A DNA stretch of 64,000 bases from Trametes villosa. Its lineage: Eukaryota > Basidiomycota > Agaricomycetes > Polyporales > Polyporaceae. Position 1 is the stretch's first letter; the number at the start of each line of letters is the position of its first letter. Below the pieces are notes generated by a model, which saw nothing but the letters and a program-made list of their open reading frames with translations, was not told the origin of the DNA and ran no database searches. The position numbers and the translations under genes are program-made. The DNA lies in assembly GCA_002964805.2 (NCBI GenBank), contig PUDQ02000001.1, positions 3,186,001 through 3,250,000 of the forward strand, read 5' to 3'. Positions 22,243 to 34,245 of the stretch are shown here, piece by piece.

Positions 22243-25200
22243 ATGTCTTCGCAGCTCGTACTACGCGGTTCCTGCGCCGCTTTCCCCGCGACCGTTTTGG
22301 TTGATGCCACCAGGGAGTCTTGCGTCTCGACGAACTTTGCTGTCGCCCACAACATTCCTCGCACCGCCGTGCACGGAGCGACGGGCTTCCACTTCACGAC
22401 TCGCAGCTCCATCGTCGTTCCTACGGTCTCGGGCTGGTACACCTCCACTCTGCCGCTGCCTGTCGTCTATGAACCGACTTACGACGTCGTTCTCGGTCGC
22501 GACTGGCTGGAGCTGTCATATGCCGTAGTCGTGGGTGGTGTCTTCCGCGACCCCCCTAGCCGTCCCGGCAACGGCGTGCAATGGGTTCGCAGCCCCGTTC
22601 CCCGTACGCGCTCTTTATTCCTGCGTGTATGTCGTGTTTAATCCATTCCCCAGGACTCGTTTCCGCCGTTGGCGTCGTCCCGGTCCGGCCAGCAGACGAT
22701 CTGGCTAGTGCATCGTCCTCCCTTGGCGAGGGAAGTACACAATGTCGCCCCGCGTATTGCGGTTCGCGCTCCTCTGAGAGCGTTCGTCGTATATTGTATG
22801 CCCTGTTCGCGGATTCCCGACAGGAGGCTTTACTTAACGACCCGTGTGCGGGTTTCGTTCTTGCCGAGGCTGCTAAGCACGGCGTCAACTGTACTGGTGA
22901 GCCCTCCGCGGTATTAAGGGAGCTCGTGGTCCACGTCATCAGCGGGGGGTGTGCGCGTTCGCGATCCCGCGCGTTGGGATGTATGTCTCTTGCGGATGGC
23001 ACGGTCCAGCCTGAACATTTGTGGGCGTCCCTCAAACGGCCGCTTGCGGAGTTGCTTACCACTCGCGGTGTCGGCGCGTGCGTAAAACTGTGCGACCTGC
23101 TTTCTGTGCCCAGCTACTCGTCCCTGGACGCGTTGCCAGGCATGGTGGATGACATTGTAAGTTATTTTGATGACCTGGCCGGTCAGGCCTTCCAAGGGTG
23201 CGAGCAAAAGGTTAACGACCTCGAGAGAATGAAGCTCGCTGATTTGCGTGAGCTTGCCGTCGCGCACGGACTGCAGCCCATGTCACTGAAAAGGGAACCA
23301 CTGAAGGATCTTCTAATTGCTCATTTGACGAACGGGCACTGTGCTTCGACCGACGGGCATCGTGGAGGCCCGGCTTGCGAGGACGTCCGCTCAGGCATTG
23401 AGAGTCCCGTGGACGACGGTTGTGCTTCGCGCACATCTCTGCAGATCAGGCTGCTGAGCCACTTGCTTCCCCGTATTCATGCCCGTCCATTGCGGCGAAT
23501 ACTTGAATCACACGACGTCGATTTCGACGCCACGGCGGGCATCTCTCATATGCGACGTCAGCTAAAGAAGTACATACTTTCGCTCAAAAAAGGGAAGCGG
23601 TCGTCGACCATGCGGGCGGTACGCCAGGAGAAGGCACAAGCAAAAAAGACTGCTCGTACATCGGCGCGTGAGAACGTCCGGCGTGAGTGGCCGCGGAACA
23701 TATCAGCCGAACTTAAGGAGAAGCTCATACGTGTCTTCCGCCGTGAAACATCTTCCCGTGCGCTGAAAACGTTCACTTGCGCGTCATGTGGCGGTGCATA
23801 CCCCGACAAAGAGAAGCAGACGGAGCTCGTAGAAACGTTGCCTTTGGATATATTGATGTGCCCGCCCAGCGTTCGTAGGATCGCGCCGAACCTGCCCATG
23901 CCGCAGCTTTCCGATTACGGAGTGGCGGACGGTACCTTGCTGGACTCGAGCGGACTTACCCGCGAGACGGATACCGGAAAGCCCTGCGCATCCTTGTGTC
24001 GCGAATGCGCGCGCTGCCTGAAGGAGTATAAGCTTCCTCCGCTATCGTACGCCAACGGTACGTACGTCGGTCCGGTGCCCAAAGAATTGAAAGATTTGAC
24101 TTTCATCGAGGAGCAGATTATAGCCCGCTGTCGCGCGAAGTGTTGTGTAGTGCATCTGCGCAAGGACAGGGAAGACGACGATAGTCCAGTCACCGCTGAC
24201 ACACAACGAGGCATGAAGGGACATGTTATAGTGCATCCACAGCGGCCGGAAAAGTTGGCCGACGTATTGCCGCTTACCGTCGCCGACATTATTACACCCA
24301 TTTGTGTAGTGTTCGTAGGATCCCGTGCCCCAACCAGGGAGTGGCTGGAAAAGAAGGCTAAGCCACTCGTGGTCCGTCGAGAAAAAATCCGAGATGCTCT
24401 GCTCTGGCTCAAGAATAACAATCCGCTGTACAAAAATGTCGTGGTAGATGCGGATCGAATTGCGGCTCTTCCTGAAAACGGATTACTTCCGGTCGATGTA
24501 CAACACCTCACCCCCGATGAAAGTGCGACTTCTGTCACCTCTCGCTACGACGCAGGCAATAGCGCTGACATTTTGGAAGATTACTCAGTGCGAGACGTAG
24601 ATCATCGCGATGTAGAGTTTCAAAAGGCAGTTATCACTGATGTCGACGGGCGCGCACCCGCGAACGAGCTGCGCGCGGCAGCCTTGCGGCATATTAAACG
24701 CAAGGGCGGAGGCTACTTGGAGGTACCACATCTTCCGAAACCGGTGAACGAATTTTGCAACCCGGAGTTATTCCCCTCAATGTATCCGACGCTATTCCCG
24801 TACGGTGTCGGCGGATTTGAGCAGCCGGGGCGTAGGCGTGCGCTTTCTCTGCAAAGGCATGTTCGCCACTTGTTATCTTTGTGTGACCGACGCTTTCAGA
24901 CGCATCACTCTTTTCTCTTTACTGCCTTCAACATTCTTCAGCGACGGGCAGTGTTGTTGAACACGAGCTTGAAGATCCGAAGGGACAAGTTTCGATCATT
25001 CGCAAATCGGTTTGCAGAAGTCTCGGAGGATGCGATATCCCGCGTGTGCGCCCGCGTCGCGGAGACAGGTGTCATCAGCGCGGAAAGGGATGATGAGAAG
25101 AAAGTAGTTCAGCTCATGAAGGAGGTGCAGCTCGTTACCCGTTCAGTACCTGGTTCAAGCGCCGCACGTGTTGCGATGCGCAATGAAATCCGCGCGCTGA

Positions 25201-28200
25201 TGATGTCGCATGGGACGCCGAGTTTTTATATCACGTTGAACCCCGCAGATTTATATAACCCGGTAGTAAAGCTGTTGGGTGGCGCTGATATCGACGTAGA
25301 CGACCTACTGCCCGAAGAAGTCCCTGATCCATGGAACCAGTCCCTTCTTGTTGCACGTAATCCGGCGGTTGCGTCGAAGTTTTTCAACGTCTACATGAAG
25401 GCTTTTATCAGCGAGATACTCGGTTTCAAAGGCGCGGTGGACGCCGACAATGAGGGCATCCTCGGCGTCGTGAAGGCGTACTATGGGTGTGTTGAAGCGC
25501 AAGGGCGAGGTACCTTGCATTGCCATATGGTCGTTTGGGTTGAGGGCGGCTTGAATCCGTCCCAGCTACAGCAGAAGCTAAAAAGCGTGGAGGGACCGGA
25601 ATTTGCTGAGCGATTAATTTCGTTCCTTGACGACACCATTTCGAATTTTGTCCCGCCTGGGAGTGACACGTCGGACGACTGTATCGACCCCCCCGGTCGT
25701 TCATTGCGAGCTCGCGTACCGCATCCGGATTCTGAGCGCGGTTTTCCACTGCATCTCGCCGGCGAGGAACTGGCACGTTTTCGTCGTGACGACCTACGTA
25801 GGCTCGTTCTAAAAAACCAGCAGCACGTGCATTCTGACACCTGTTATAAGTACTGTGCGGACGGGCCCCGAGTCTGTCGCTTCGACCTGGACGAGAAAAA
25901 CGTCGTGCCCGCGAGTGAGTTCGATGCGGATACGGGAACCCTGAACCTCCGTATACTGGATGGTTTAATCAACAATTATAACGCTACCATCATTGAGGCA
26001 CTGCGGTGTAATATGGACATTCAGTTCATTGGCTCGGGCGACGAAGCGAAAGCGATCACGTACTACATCACTGACTACATTGCGAAGTCGCCTTTGAAGG
26101 CGCACGTTGCGTACGCAGCTCTTGAGGCGTCCGTTAAGCGTTTGAACGAGGCACCCGTCGACGTTGAACCTGACATGGCAGCGAAGGCCAGGCGCGTCTT
26201 GCAGCGAACGGCTTTTGCAATATTAGCCAACCAGGAGTTGTCCGCGCAGCAGGTGATGTCTTACTTGATGGGGTACGAAGACCATTTTACGAGTCACAAA
26301 TTTTCTAATTTGTATTGGCCGTCGTTCGAGCGCGTCGTTTTGAAAGAAATACCCGCCAGTGAGTCGGCGTCGAACGTTATCCCCGCTGCTTCGGAGCACG
26401 CCGAGGGCCCGCGCGAGTCCTCTCCAGCCGTGGAGGAAGCCGCAGCCGCAGCCGCCGCCGACGACGACGAAGACGAAGTAGCTATCGCCGCAACGGCGTG
26501 CGGAGAGATTGTAGCGCGAGCTTCGCAAGTAGACGATTATCTGCACCGTGGCGTGGTTCTTGAAGACCAGTGTCTGTGGGACTTTGTGGCGCGTACTAAA
26601 AAGGTGGACATGTTGTCAGATAAGCGTACGGCGGACGACGACGAACCTCTTCACGACCCCGTGAACGGTGCGGTTGACGACGACGTCGCTCCTGATGCGC
26701 GCCGACGCGTTCTCATACCCTTTGAAGATCTACATCCGGAAGCGACCCGTAAGCAATTGGTGCTCGTAGATGAGGAAAAAGAAACTGTACCTGTTCCGAT
26801 CGGACCCCCGCTTCCTCGCCGAGATAGAGAGTCAGATGAAGAAAGATACGCCAGAGTGATGCTACTGCTCTTTAAGCCTTGGCGGACAGCGGAAGACCTG
26901 AAAGGTGCAGACGTTTCGTGGTCAGAAGCTCTGGAAAATCACGCACCCCTTCTATCCGCGAGGGCCCGAGAGGTCATCGACAACATTCAACTATTGCATG
27001 AGTGTCGCGACAGTCGAGACGATCATATTCAGCGGGGTTTGCGTCGCAAGCGGGTTTTGAAATTCCGGGATGAACATGAACAAGGGGACGGCGTAGAGGT
27101 GGGGTTGGCAGGCGAAATGAACGAATTAAACATATTAGACCATCTCGAATCACTGGATGCCGCACGTTCCTCGCGCAAAGAGCGTGAGCACGCCCGTGTG
27201 GATGACTGCGTGCAAGCGGCGACGGCCAACGGAATGTTCAGAGCGTTCGACACCGAACTGGGACAGGGGGCTTACGGAAGCGACAACGTTGCCGACCTTG
27301 ACGAGGCCGAGCACAACCGCGAGGCCGCTTGGAAGATTGAGTACGACCGCCGAAGGAAGGAATGGAAAAGGATGCTTGCGCAACGGCCCGAGACTCATGC
27401 AGACCCTGCAGCTCCGGGCAGTGATGAGGCATACGAAGCGCACATACGCACCGTGGACGATCTTCACGCGGGGGACGCCCCCGAGAGCCAAATACGCGTT
27501 GCAGATCCCTTTGTGCCTGCAACCGAGCGAGCCGTCGCGGTGGACGCTCACGCGTTGGAGTGGGGCTTGAATACCGAGCAATCCAGAGCGTTTCGTATAG
27601 TCGCTGAGCACTCGATGCTGTCGAAACCCGACGCGTTGCGCATGTTTTTGGGAGGAGTTGGGGGGACGGGAAAATCGCGCGTGATACAGGCTCTAACCTC
27701 CTTTTTTGCAGCGCGAAATCAACCACGCCGGCTGCGGTTGGCTTCCTTCACAGGCGTCGCTGCTCGCAACATTGCCGGGACTACTCTGCACGCAGCGCTG
27801 GGTTTGGATCAGCGTCGCGGTGGTAAAACCGGGGCTAAAACTAAGCGTGATCTCGCAGCGATGTGGGACGGGGTGGATTACCTCTTGATAGATGAAGTTT
27901 CTATGGTTGGTTGCAAGCTGCTGGCAAAAGTTAGTGAGGCTATGAGCGACGCAAAGGCGTGCGAATCACCGTTCGGGGGAATGAGTGTAATTTTGGCGGG
28001 CGATTTCGCCCAGCTGCCGCCTGTATCCGAAACGCGGCTGTATGCCTGGGTTAAAACTACTAGGGACGCTTCTACTACGAGCGGTCAGGACGTCGTGATG
28101 GGAAAGCTGCTTTGGATGTCCTTCCAGATTGTTGTGATCTTAAGGGAAGTGATGCGACAGAAAGGCGACCAGTCGTTCGTGGATCTCCTAGCGCGACTGC

Positions 28201-29282
28201 GAGAAGGGCGGTGCACGACGGAAGACTATGCGTCACTTTCCGGTAGAGTACTCGAGAAGGTCAGTGAGGAAATGGCGGATCCAGAATGGGGCAGCGCACC
28301 CATTATCGTATACGACAATGCCACGAAGGACGCTATGAACGTGTTAGCAGCGCAGTCGTACGCCGAGGCTACAGGCCGTGAGTTACAATGGTATTACGCA
28401 CGCGACGAACATGCAGGCAAGCGTCTGCAAGACCCGATTTTGCAGGAATATCTGGAGGGAATGCATTCTGGAGAGACCTCTCAACGGCTCAGTAAAATAC
28501 CGCTGGTCCTAGGTATGCCGGTGATCATATCTATGAATTTTGATGTCAGCGGTGGCATAGTAAACGGCAGCATTGGTCGGCTTAAGCGTGTCCGCTACAC
28601 AGTCGACCCCGCGACGAAACGCAGGTACTTAACTTCGTGCGTGGTGCACCTGGAGGGCGTTTCGAGCCACCCCTTGATGGGGCTGGACGACGGAGACTTT
28701 CCCATCCTGCAGGATAACGTTAGCATGACTTTCACACACCCTCACAGCCGTGCTCGGTGCTCCATAAAGCGTACGCAGATCCCCATACAGCCCGCGTTTG
28801 CTATCACCGCGCACAAGGCGCAAGGACAAACTTTTTCGCGCGTAATTCTCGACTTGCAGGGATGCACCGGCACTGAAGCCCCGTACGTCATGTTGTCGCG
28901 CGCGACCAGTCTACAAGGTGTGATCATTCTGCGCCCGTTCGATGAGTCGAAGATTACCTGTAGACAATCAGGTGATATCCGCAAAGAGAGCCATCGGCTC
29001 GAGTGCTTGGCGTTACAAACGATTATTGAGTACGGAACTTCAGACGAAGCGAATACGGCGCGGCGCACGTTGGAAGCCATGGGGGTCTGGCGAGCAGACG
29101 ACGAGGAGCACAGCTCGCCGTCAAACGCTCGATCTATTCCGGGTACTGTTAACGGACGACAAAACACGCTTCATAATGCCCAAACCACGGCCCAGGAGCA
29201 GTATGTGCGCGCCATGCGAAAACGCTCATCCAACCTCGCCGACTGCGATCCTCCATCCCGAGGGAAACGTGCACGTACCTGA
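22243..29282 (+). CDS. Helitron replicase-helicase (RepHel) with N-terminal retropepsin-like domain
   Basis: Rolling-circle transposase of an autonomous Helitron. Exon 1 (22243-22603) encodes a retropepsin-like domain with FPATVLVDATRESC, IVVPTVSGWYTSTLPLPVV and YDVVLGRDWLELS; the usual D-T/S-G triad reads DAT, so activity is doubtful. A predicted 55-bp intron (22604-22658) joins it in frame to a 6.6-kb exon; without it the long frame could start at 22581. About 2,327 residues in all. Then come SAP-like helices (about 306), a CxxC pair (about 493) and a DUF6570-like block with LKDLTFIEEQIIARCRAKCC. The Helitron_like_N nuclease has GTLHCHMVVW (HUH, about 1073) and ITYYITDYIAKS (tyrosines, about 1253). 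An acidic Ala-rich linker leads to a PIF1-like helicase: GGVGGTGKS (Walker A, 1784), LLIDEVSM (Walker B), GDFAQLPPV, AHKAQGQTF, VMLSRATS. It ends in a basic tail. No stops or frameshifts. Confidence 0.93.
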
Positions 29283-29467
29283 AGGCCTTCACTTCGCGCG
29301 CGGTCAAGGACTGGTATGACGTCCGGTGTGCGGTGGCGATGTCCGTATTGCGGTTCCCGACCGTGTCCTCGGCCGGCACGCAAAATGGAGAGCAGAGCGG
29401 CGGCATAAATGACTCCGCGCCCGCGAGCAACGGACTGCGTGCTCAATCAGCCCCCTGGTTCGACGCG

Positions 29468-30083
29468 ATGCCAATCCCCTCTGTCCTTGTGCCCACTGGG
29501 GCGCCGTACGATTTGCCGCTGTACATCCGCATTAGACATCGTGCCTTCGGGGACGATGAGATTGTGAGTACTTAGCGTACTTGTGGCACTGGTACCGGCG
29601 CTGACGTGCTTTAAGCGTCACATTCTCATAAACCTCTCCCTTTCGTCGGACGAGACGGCGGAGCGAGCAGTTCACGCGGACTGCGTCGTTCTTCGTCACG
29701 ACTGCGGACAGGACGTGCCGTCTTCACTGGGTGTCAACTATCCATCCCGACCGGGGACGCAAGTCTTCATCCCCCAGGACGTTTTCTCGGCACCGTTATA
29801 CGTGATAATTTCTCGCAGGAACGCGTCTGGTCGGCAGGTCAGTCACAACTGTTTTCCGCCTGACTATGCAATTAAAATTCCCTAGTTTTTGTTGGCTGTC
29901 TCGCTCGTACTCTCGGTGGTCTTTCGTGACGATGTGCCGCGCCTTCACGTCGCAAGCGACGCGACTTACCTGCAAGACCGTAACTGGCGCAATGCGTACG
30001 TCGCGCCATACGATGACGCGCCTGCTGCCTACGAGGTTTCCGGGAACGCGGAGGAATGGGGAGGGATCCAGGCCGGAGAGTGA
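29468..30083 (+). CDS. Helitron cargo gene C1, unknown function
   Basis: Not a family I recognise. I chose ATG 29468 (MPIPSVLVPTGAPYDLPLY) because a TATA-like CATAAAT lies about 60 bp upstream and because its paralogue C2 has an equally short N terminus; an in-frame ATG at 29339 is possible. The protein has two copies of one motif: DLPLYIRIRHRAFGDDEI joined by splicing to RHILINLSL, and SAPLYVIISRRNASGRQ joined to FLLAVSLVL. Both introns are phase 0 and sit at the same point of the motif. The protein is beta-rich and soluble, with no signal peptide or membrane span. Same intron layout in C2 (34246-34875). It begins 185 bp after the RepHel stop. Confidence 0.7.
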
Positions 30084-30655
30084 TTGTACGCGTCTGTCGT
30101 TTTGTACACAGTGGTGTGTCCGAATTCGAATCGCGCGTATAGCCCAGTTTCGTCGCGTCCACGGCGTAGTGCACGACAGAGTGTTTCGAAAAAGTGGGCG
30201 GTGGCGGATCGGAGCGTGGGAAAACGGCCTTGATCGTGCAACTCGCGACGGCCGTCGGCTCTGCGCTGCTCACCTTTGCGCCCTCGCTCTGCAACGTCCC
30301 CTACCACCAACCATCCTTCGAAGCCGCGCCGAGCCCGCTCTGGACGTTCGCTTCATCATCAGGGCCGCTCTTGCATCATACCCGCACCTCTCCAGCGAGC
30401 ACTGTGCTGCTCATTCCGCCCTCTGCATTACGCGCCTCCTGTCGCTCCATTCCGCCCGCACGAAATGCCGCGCACAATGCAGGCCCACGCCGCATGACCC
30501 AATTTCGTCATGCCGCGCTTGCAGAGCGGCGAACGACATCGTTTGCGAAATGAATCTGCGTCAGCGAGTGCCCGCGCCGCGTCGGTGACCTGGTTTTATA
30601 CCGCGTGTGCGGCGATTCCCCCTCCCCGACTTCACATCGACCTCCGAAGTTCTCC
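30084..30655. other. intergenic, promoter of cargo gene B1
   Basis: No gene supported; the distal end holds the TATA box of B1 (30594-30600). Frames here overlap on both strands without domain content. Confidence 0.4.
30594..30600 (+). promoter_or_regulatory. TATA box, cargo gene B1
   Basis: TTTTATA 56-62 bp upstream of the ATG at 30656, followed by a CT-rich leader. Confidence 0.5.
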
Positions 30656-31892
30656 ATGGCCCCCGCGACTCGCAAGCACAAGAACAACGACGGCGGTGAC
30701 GACGCCGGTCGGGTTAACAAACGCGCCCGGTTCGTAATCCCTTTACGAACAGTTCACGCGTTACTCACCTCCTCCTCGTGTAGCTCTCGCTCGCCGGCTT
30801 CGTCGGACAGTACGCTGGAGTCCATCACGTCCCCGAAACTACCGCCAGACGACGCTGACGTTGTCGACCAACCCACCGCGACTTCCACGGGCATCCTTTC
30901 CGACGCCACCCTCGCTTCCGGTCCCTCCACCGCCCCTCCGGCGGTGAACCCCGTCCAAACCGCCGCGCCTGTTGTGCAAGCGGCTTCGCCTGCAACGTAA
31001 GTGTTCATGTGCCTTTGCCTGTTCCGGGTGTTCACTTCAGTTGTCGGTAGCACATCCGCCGTGACACTTCCCCCGGCGCCCCCGGTTGCCCTGGCCGCGG
31101 CGAATGTGACGTCGGGCGACCTTACATTCCGCCCAGCTGAGGCTGAACATATTCCCGCTGAGTTCATCCCGTACGCGTCTTCCCCCTTCTTACATGTTCC
31201 TCTGCTGACGCTGCGTATAGGCGGTTGGTGTCGATCCTCAACTTCTCTGATGCCGCCGCCAACCGCTACGCGATCGGCGTCATGCCCCCCGCTTGTGCTT
31301 GGGGCCAAGCTGGCGACGGCTCAGGCTTCGAAAGATACCTGTGCTACGACGGCCGGCCTGTCATAATCTGGCTGGTCGGTGTCGTCACGTCGCTGTGGCT
31401 CACGCCCACCGACAGTACGCGCGCCTCCATCGGCGTCCGCCTCGTCTGCGATCGCGATCAGCAAGCCGTGCGACATATCCAGACTGTGCACTTCACTCCC
31501 CCCATACGTATGTGATTCCCCTTGGCTCGTCGTGCACATCACGCGCTCACGCCTTCCCAGCCACGTCGGAGAACAACAGTCTCACCACTTACGCCAACGC
31601 GTGGCTCGCCGCTCGAGGACAGGGCGGACCGTCTTCCTTCGAAGAGGTGTTCGACGCGTCCGATGTTCTCGGCGCGTGGTCTGCTATGCGCAAGATCTCG
31701 TCCGACGAAGTACGGAAGACCGACATCGTCGTGGTGGAGTGCTACGCCCGACGCTTCAGGACTCGTGACCAAACCAGTCGGTCCGGATGGTCGAACTGGG
31801 CTCTCAACTTCGAGCTCTTGCGCATCGCCCACCTCCTCACCGGACCGGGACCCGTCGAGTTGGTCGCTGAAGACAGCGCCGTCCGTCTGTAA
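30656..31892 (+). CDS. Helitron cargo gene B1, unknown function, two-domain
   Basis: Unknown protein, about 360 residues. It starts MAPATRKHKNNDGGDDAG with a basic KRAR patch that could be a nuclear localisation signal. A low-complexity Ser/Thr/Pro linker follows. Introns near 30997-31041, 31172-31220 and 31508-31557 all restore the frame. Domain 1 has RLVSILNFSDAAANRYAIG, PPACAWGQ, RYLC and VIIWLVGVVTSLWL followed by STRASIGVRLV; the same order occurs in B2 (37454-38080). Domain 2 has SSFEEVFDASDVLGAWS and TDIVVVECYARRF ending WALNFELLRIAHLL, which resembles the C-terminal motif of D1 and D2. B1 therefore links families B and D. No catalytic motif was recognised. Confidence 0.72.
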
Positions 31893-32762
31893 ATGTGCTT
31901 GGTACGTTCTGCCGCCGGCCTCTTCGTGAAGACGTCTTCCGTGCTGACAACGCCCGCAGTGTACCCTCCGCTCTTTGCTCTCTATCCACACGGACGTTAT
32001 TCTTTGACCTTGTACACTATACGCGATTACTTGTTCATTGTACACGCTCGAACTTGTATACGCAGTCTCAAATTATCATCGCTCTTCTCACTACACCTTG
32101 CTTGAACGTTCACCATGCCTGCGACCTTGAGGATGCACTCTTCCCCTGCGCCCTTCTTCGTGGCGCGTGCGAGTCCACGTGACGCGCCCGACGCACGTGT
32201 GACAGCGTGACTATCACACCTCCTCGCCCGCCGCACGGCCTTCACCTTTCGCAGTCGACAACGTCCTGCCCCACCACACCGCGTCCCTGCACGTACGGGT
32301 TTTCTGCTCCTGTGTATTCACCTTCATCCACACCTACCAAGACAACGCTCGTGCTGTGAATAGGTTCTCGACGCATCGCGCCGCTTGCGGCATGCTCCTA
32401 CGACCCCTCTTCCCCGGCCTCCTTCATGGTGCGCCCTATCAGGCTTGGACGGAAGACTAGGAACGAGCATGGTCGGTTTGGAGGCAAGACGCCGGCGACC
32501 TACTGCGTTTATCGAGCTCTAGCGGCTCTGACGAGGGAGTATCGGGCATGCGAGGGAGTAGGTCCCGTCGTTCAAGAACGGATTCGTCGTACGTCGTTGT
32601 ATTGCGCTCTCGCATCGACATATGACCGAACTGATTAACAGAGGGAAAGAACGTAAAATGGTAACCGCAACATCACAAGTACTCATACATGAAGCTCGAA
32701 CATCAGACAACGTCCTTGCGCAAACCTCGCGTCGACTCCTCGCCACGCACGCGCACCTCCGT
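31893..32762. other. convergent intergenic region, no gene
   Basis: Separates the 3' ends of B1 and D2. Short frames are present on both strands, none with a domain, repeat or family match. Confidence 0.4.
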
Positions 32763-33902
32763 CTACGCACCGGACGCTTGCGCGTTCGCCATCTCCACGT
32801 CCAAGTCGCCTACTGGCCCCGTGCGCACGCGACTGGTCGTGCCCTGTCCATCAGTAGCAGCGCCCCCTGCGACCACGGGCACGCGGCGAACCTGGAACGC
32901 GTGAGTGGAGGGATGCTGGTGACAACATGCAGCGACTTACCTTTGCCTCCTTCGCTTGCCACAGACGGACAACCTCGTGCAGCCAGAAGTCAACGGAAAC
33001 ACGACGCCCGTTCCGCCCGTGGGAGGTTTGGATGTGCGCGGTGACAGTGACCTCCACGAAATCCCCCTTGGCCAGGTGCTCGGCCTCTACGCTGAGGTTG
33101 CTGCCGTTGGGGCGGCGTACGCACGTTTCGACGACGTGGTCGACACGCCATGTGGAGGCGAGCTTACGCGCCGCATGGTGCGGATCGTTGCCGTCGTCCA
33201 GGGTGATGCTGGGAGCGCCCGCTTCAGGAGACAACACCTACTCGCAGCCGTGAGTGTGTGACGACAAACGCCTACCACGACCACGCGTACCTTGGTAAAA
33301 ACGGGACGCTTCAACATCAAGCTGCTCGTGCCCGGCGCGGAACGCTCGAGCCGACCGCCGACCTGCATCTGGATGAGCGTTCGGAGGTTGTCGAGGGCGT
33401 TGAGCTGGGCTCTGAAGCCCTCGTCGAGGCCTCCGGACTCCAACGTCAGGTGCTGGATGGCGTACGCCGCGTCACGTTCCCTCCTACAACGCAGTTAGTA
33501 TCTATCCGCCAATGCCACGTAGACGCGCTGACGTACCCTTTCCAGTTGCCAAGCGTACCAAGCGCGTGATGGCCCAAAAAACCCTGGAGGATGACGGACA
33601 CCGTGTACAGCGTTCCGTTGCCAGGGCTCGGCAGCACCTCGTCGCGATAGACGAGGTGCTTAAGGCGGCGCGCCTCTCCCTCACCGCTCTCGTCGTCAAC
33701 GACTTTCGCCCAGTCGCACAGAGCGTCGACGTCTTCGGGGACAAAGCGCCACGAATCGGTGACTTGCAGATCCTTCGTCCGTGCTTGAACGCGCCCAAGA
33801 TCGTTGGGCCACACAGACGGCACGACGGCTCTTCCAACTGCAGACGCGATAAGTGAAAGCGGTCAAAAGCGGCAAGAGTCACTCACGGGTGATGAACGAC
33901 AT
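32763..33902 (-). CDS. Helitron cargo gene D2, unknown function
   Basis: Only cargo gene on the minus strand. A tiny first exon (MSFIT, ATG at 33902) is joined over a 48-bp intron to LGRAVVPSVWPNDLGRVQ. Three further introns (about 33500-33550, 33230-33290 and 32895-32945) keep the frame to a stop at 32763. Motifs: LQVTDSWRFVPEDVDALCDW, GTLYTVSVILQGFLGHH, VFTKVLSPEAGAPSIT and, near the C terminus, AKGDFVEVTVTAHIQTSHG followed by GRRVSVDFWLHEVVRL. The last block matches D1 (36589-37342) and looks like a small beta-barrel element such as those in single-strand DNA-binding proteins, but that is inference. About 320 residues. It shares a 343-bp divergent promoter region with C2. Confidence 0.66.
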
Positions 33903-34198
33903 GTGAGTGGCGACGGCGAGATAGATCGGTACACGCCTGTGCGTCCTCGCACATGAATCTTTATCACGTCGCGCCGGACTCTGCGATGTGGGCTTGGAGT
34001 CGTGCTGGGCGACCAAAAGATTCACATGCCTCGAGCGCGTACATACTCCGCGCAGTCCTTGGACCGCTGGCATTTACTGACATCACGATTTGTGCGCTCC
34101 CGCTTTCCGCTCTCGAAGATACTGACGTTGCATTTCATGCTCGACGGGTCGTCGCGCCGTTGACGTACCCGTCTTTGCGATCCGCAGGCACAAACGTC

Positions 34199-34205
34199 TA
34201 TTTAA
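34199..34205 (+). promoter_or_regulatory. TATA-like box, cargo gene C2
   Basis: TATTTAA 41-47 bp upstream of the ATG at 34246. The divergent gene D2 has GATAAAG about 58 bp before its own ATG. Confidence 0.4.
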
Positions 34206-34245
34206 TCTGCGTTATTCCTTCCCGGTGAACACGGCCGTCGACATC

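Noticed and set aside
22581..22658. ATG at 22581 as the RepHel start
   Set aside because: It lies in a region that is better explained as the end of exon 1 and an intron; the residues MGSQPRSPYALFIP have no family match. Kept only as an alternative.
33953..34228. 91-codon plus-strand frame between D2 and C2
   Set aside because: It spans the divergent promoter region including both TATA-like boxes; no motif shared with the cargo families.
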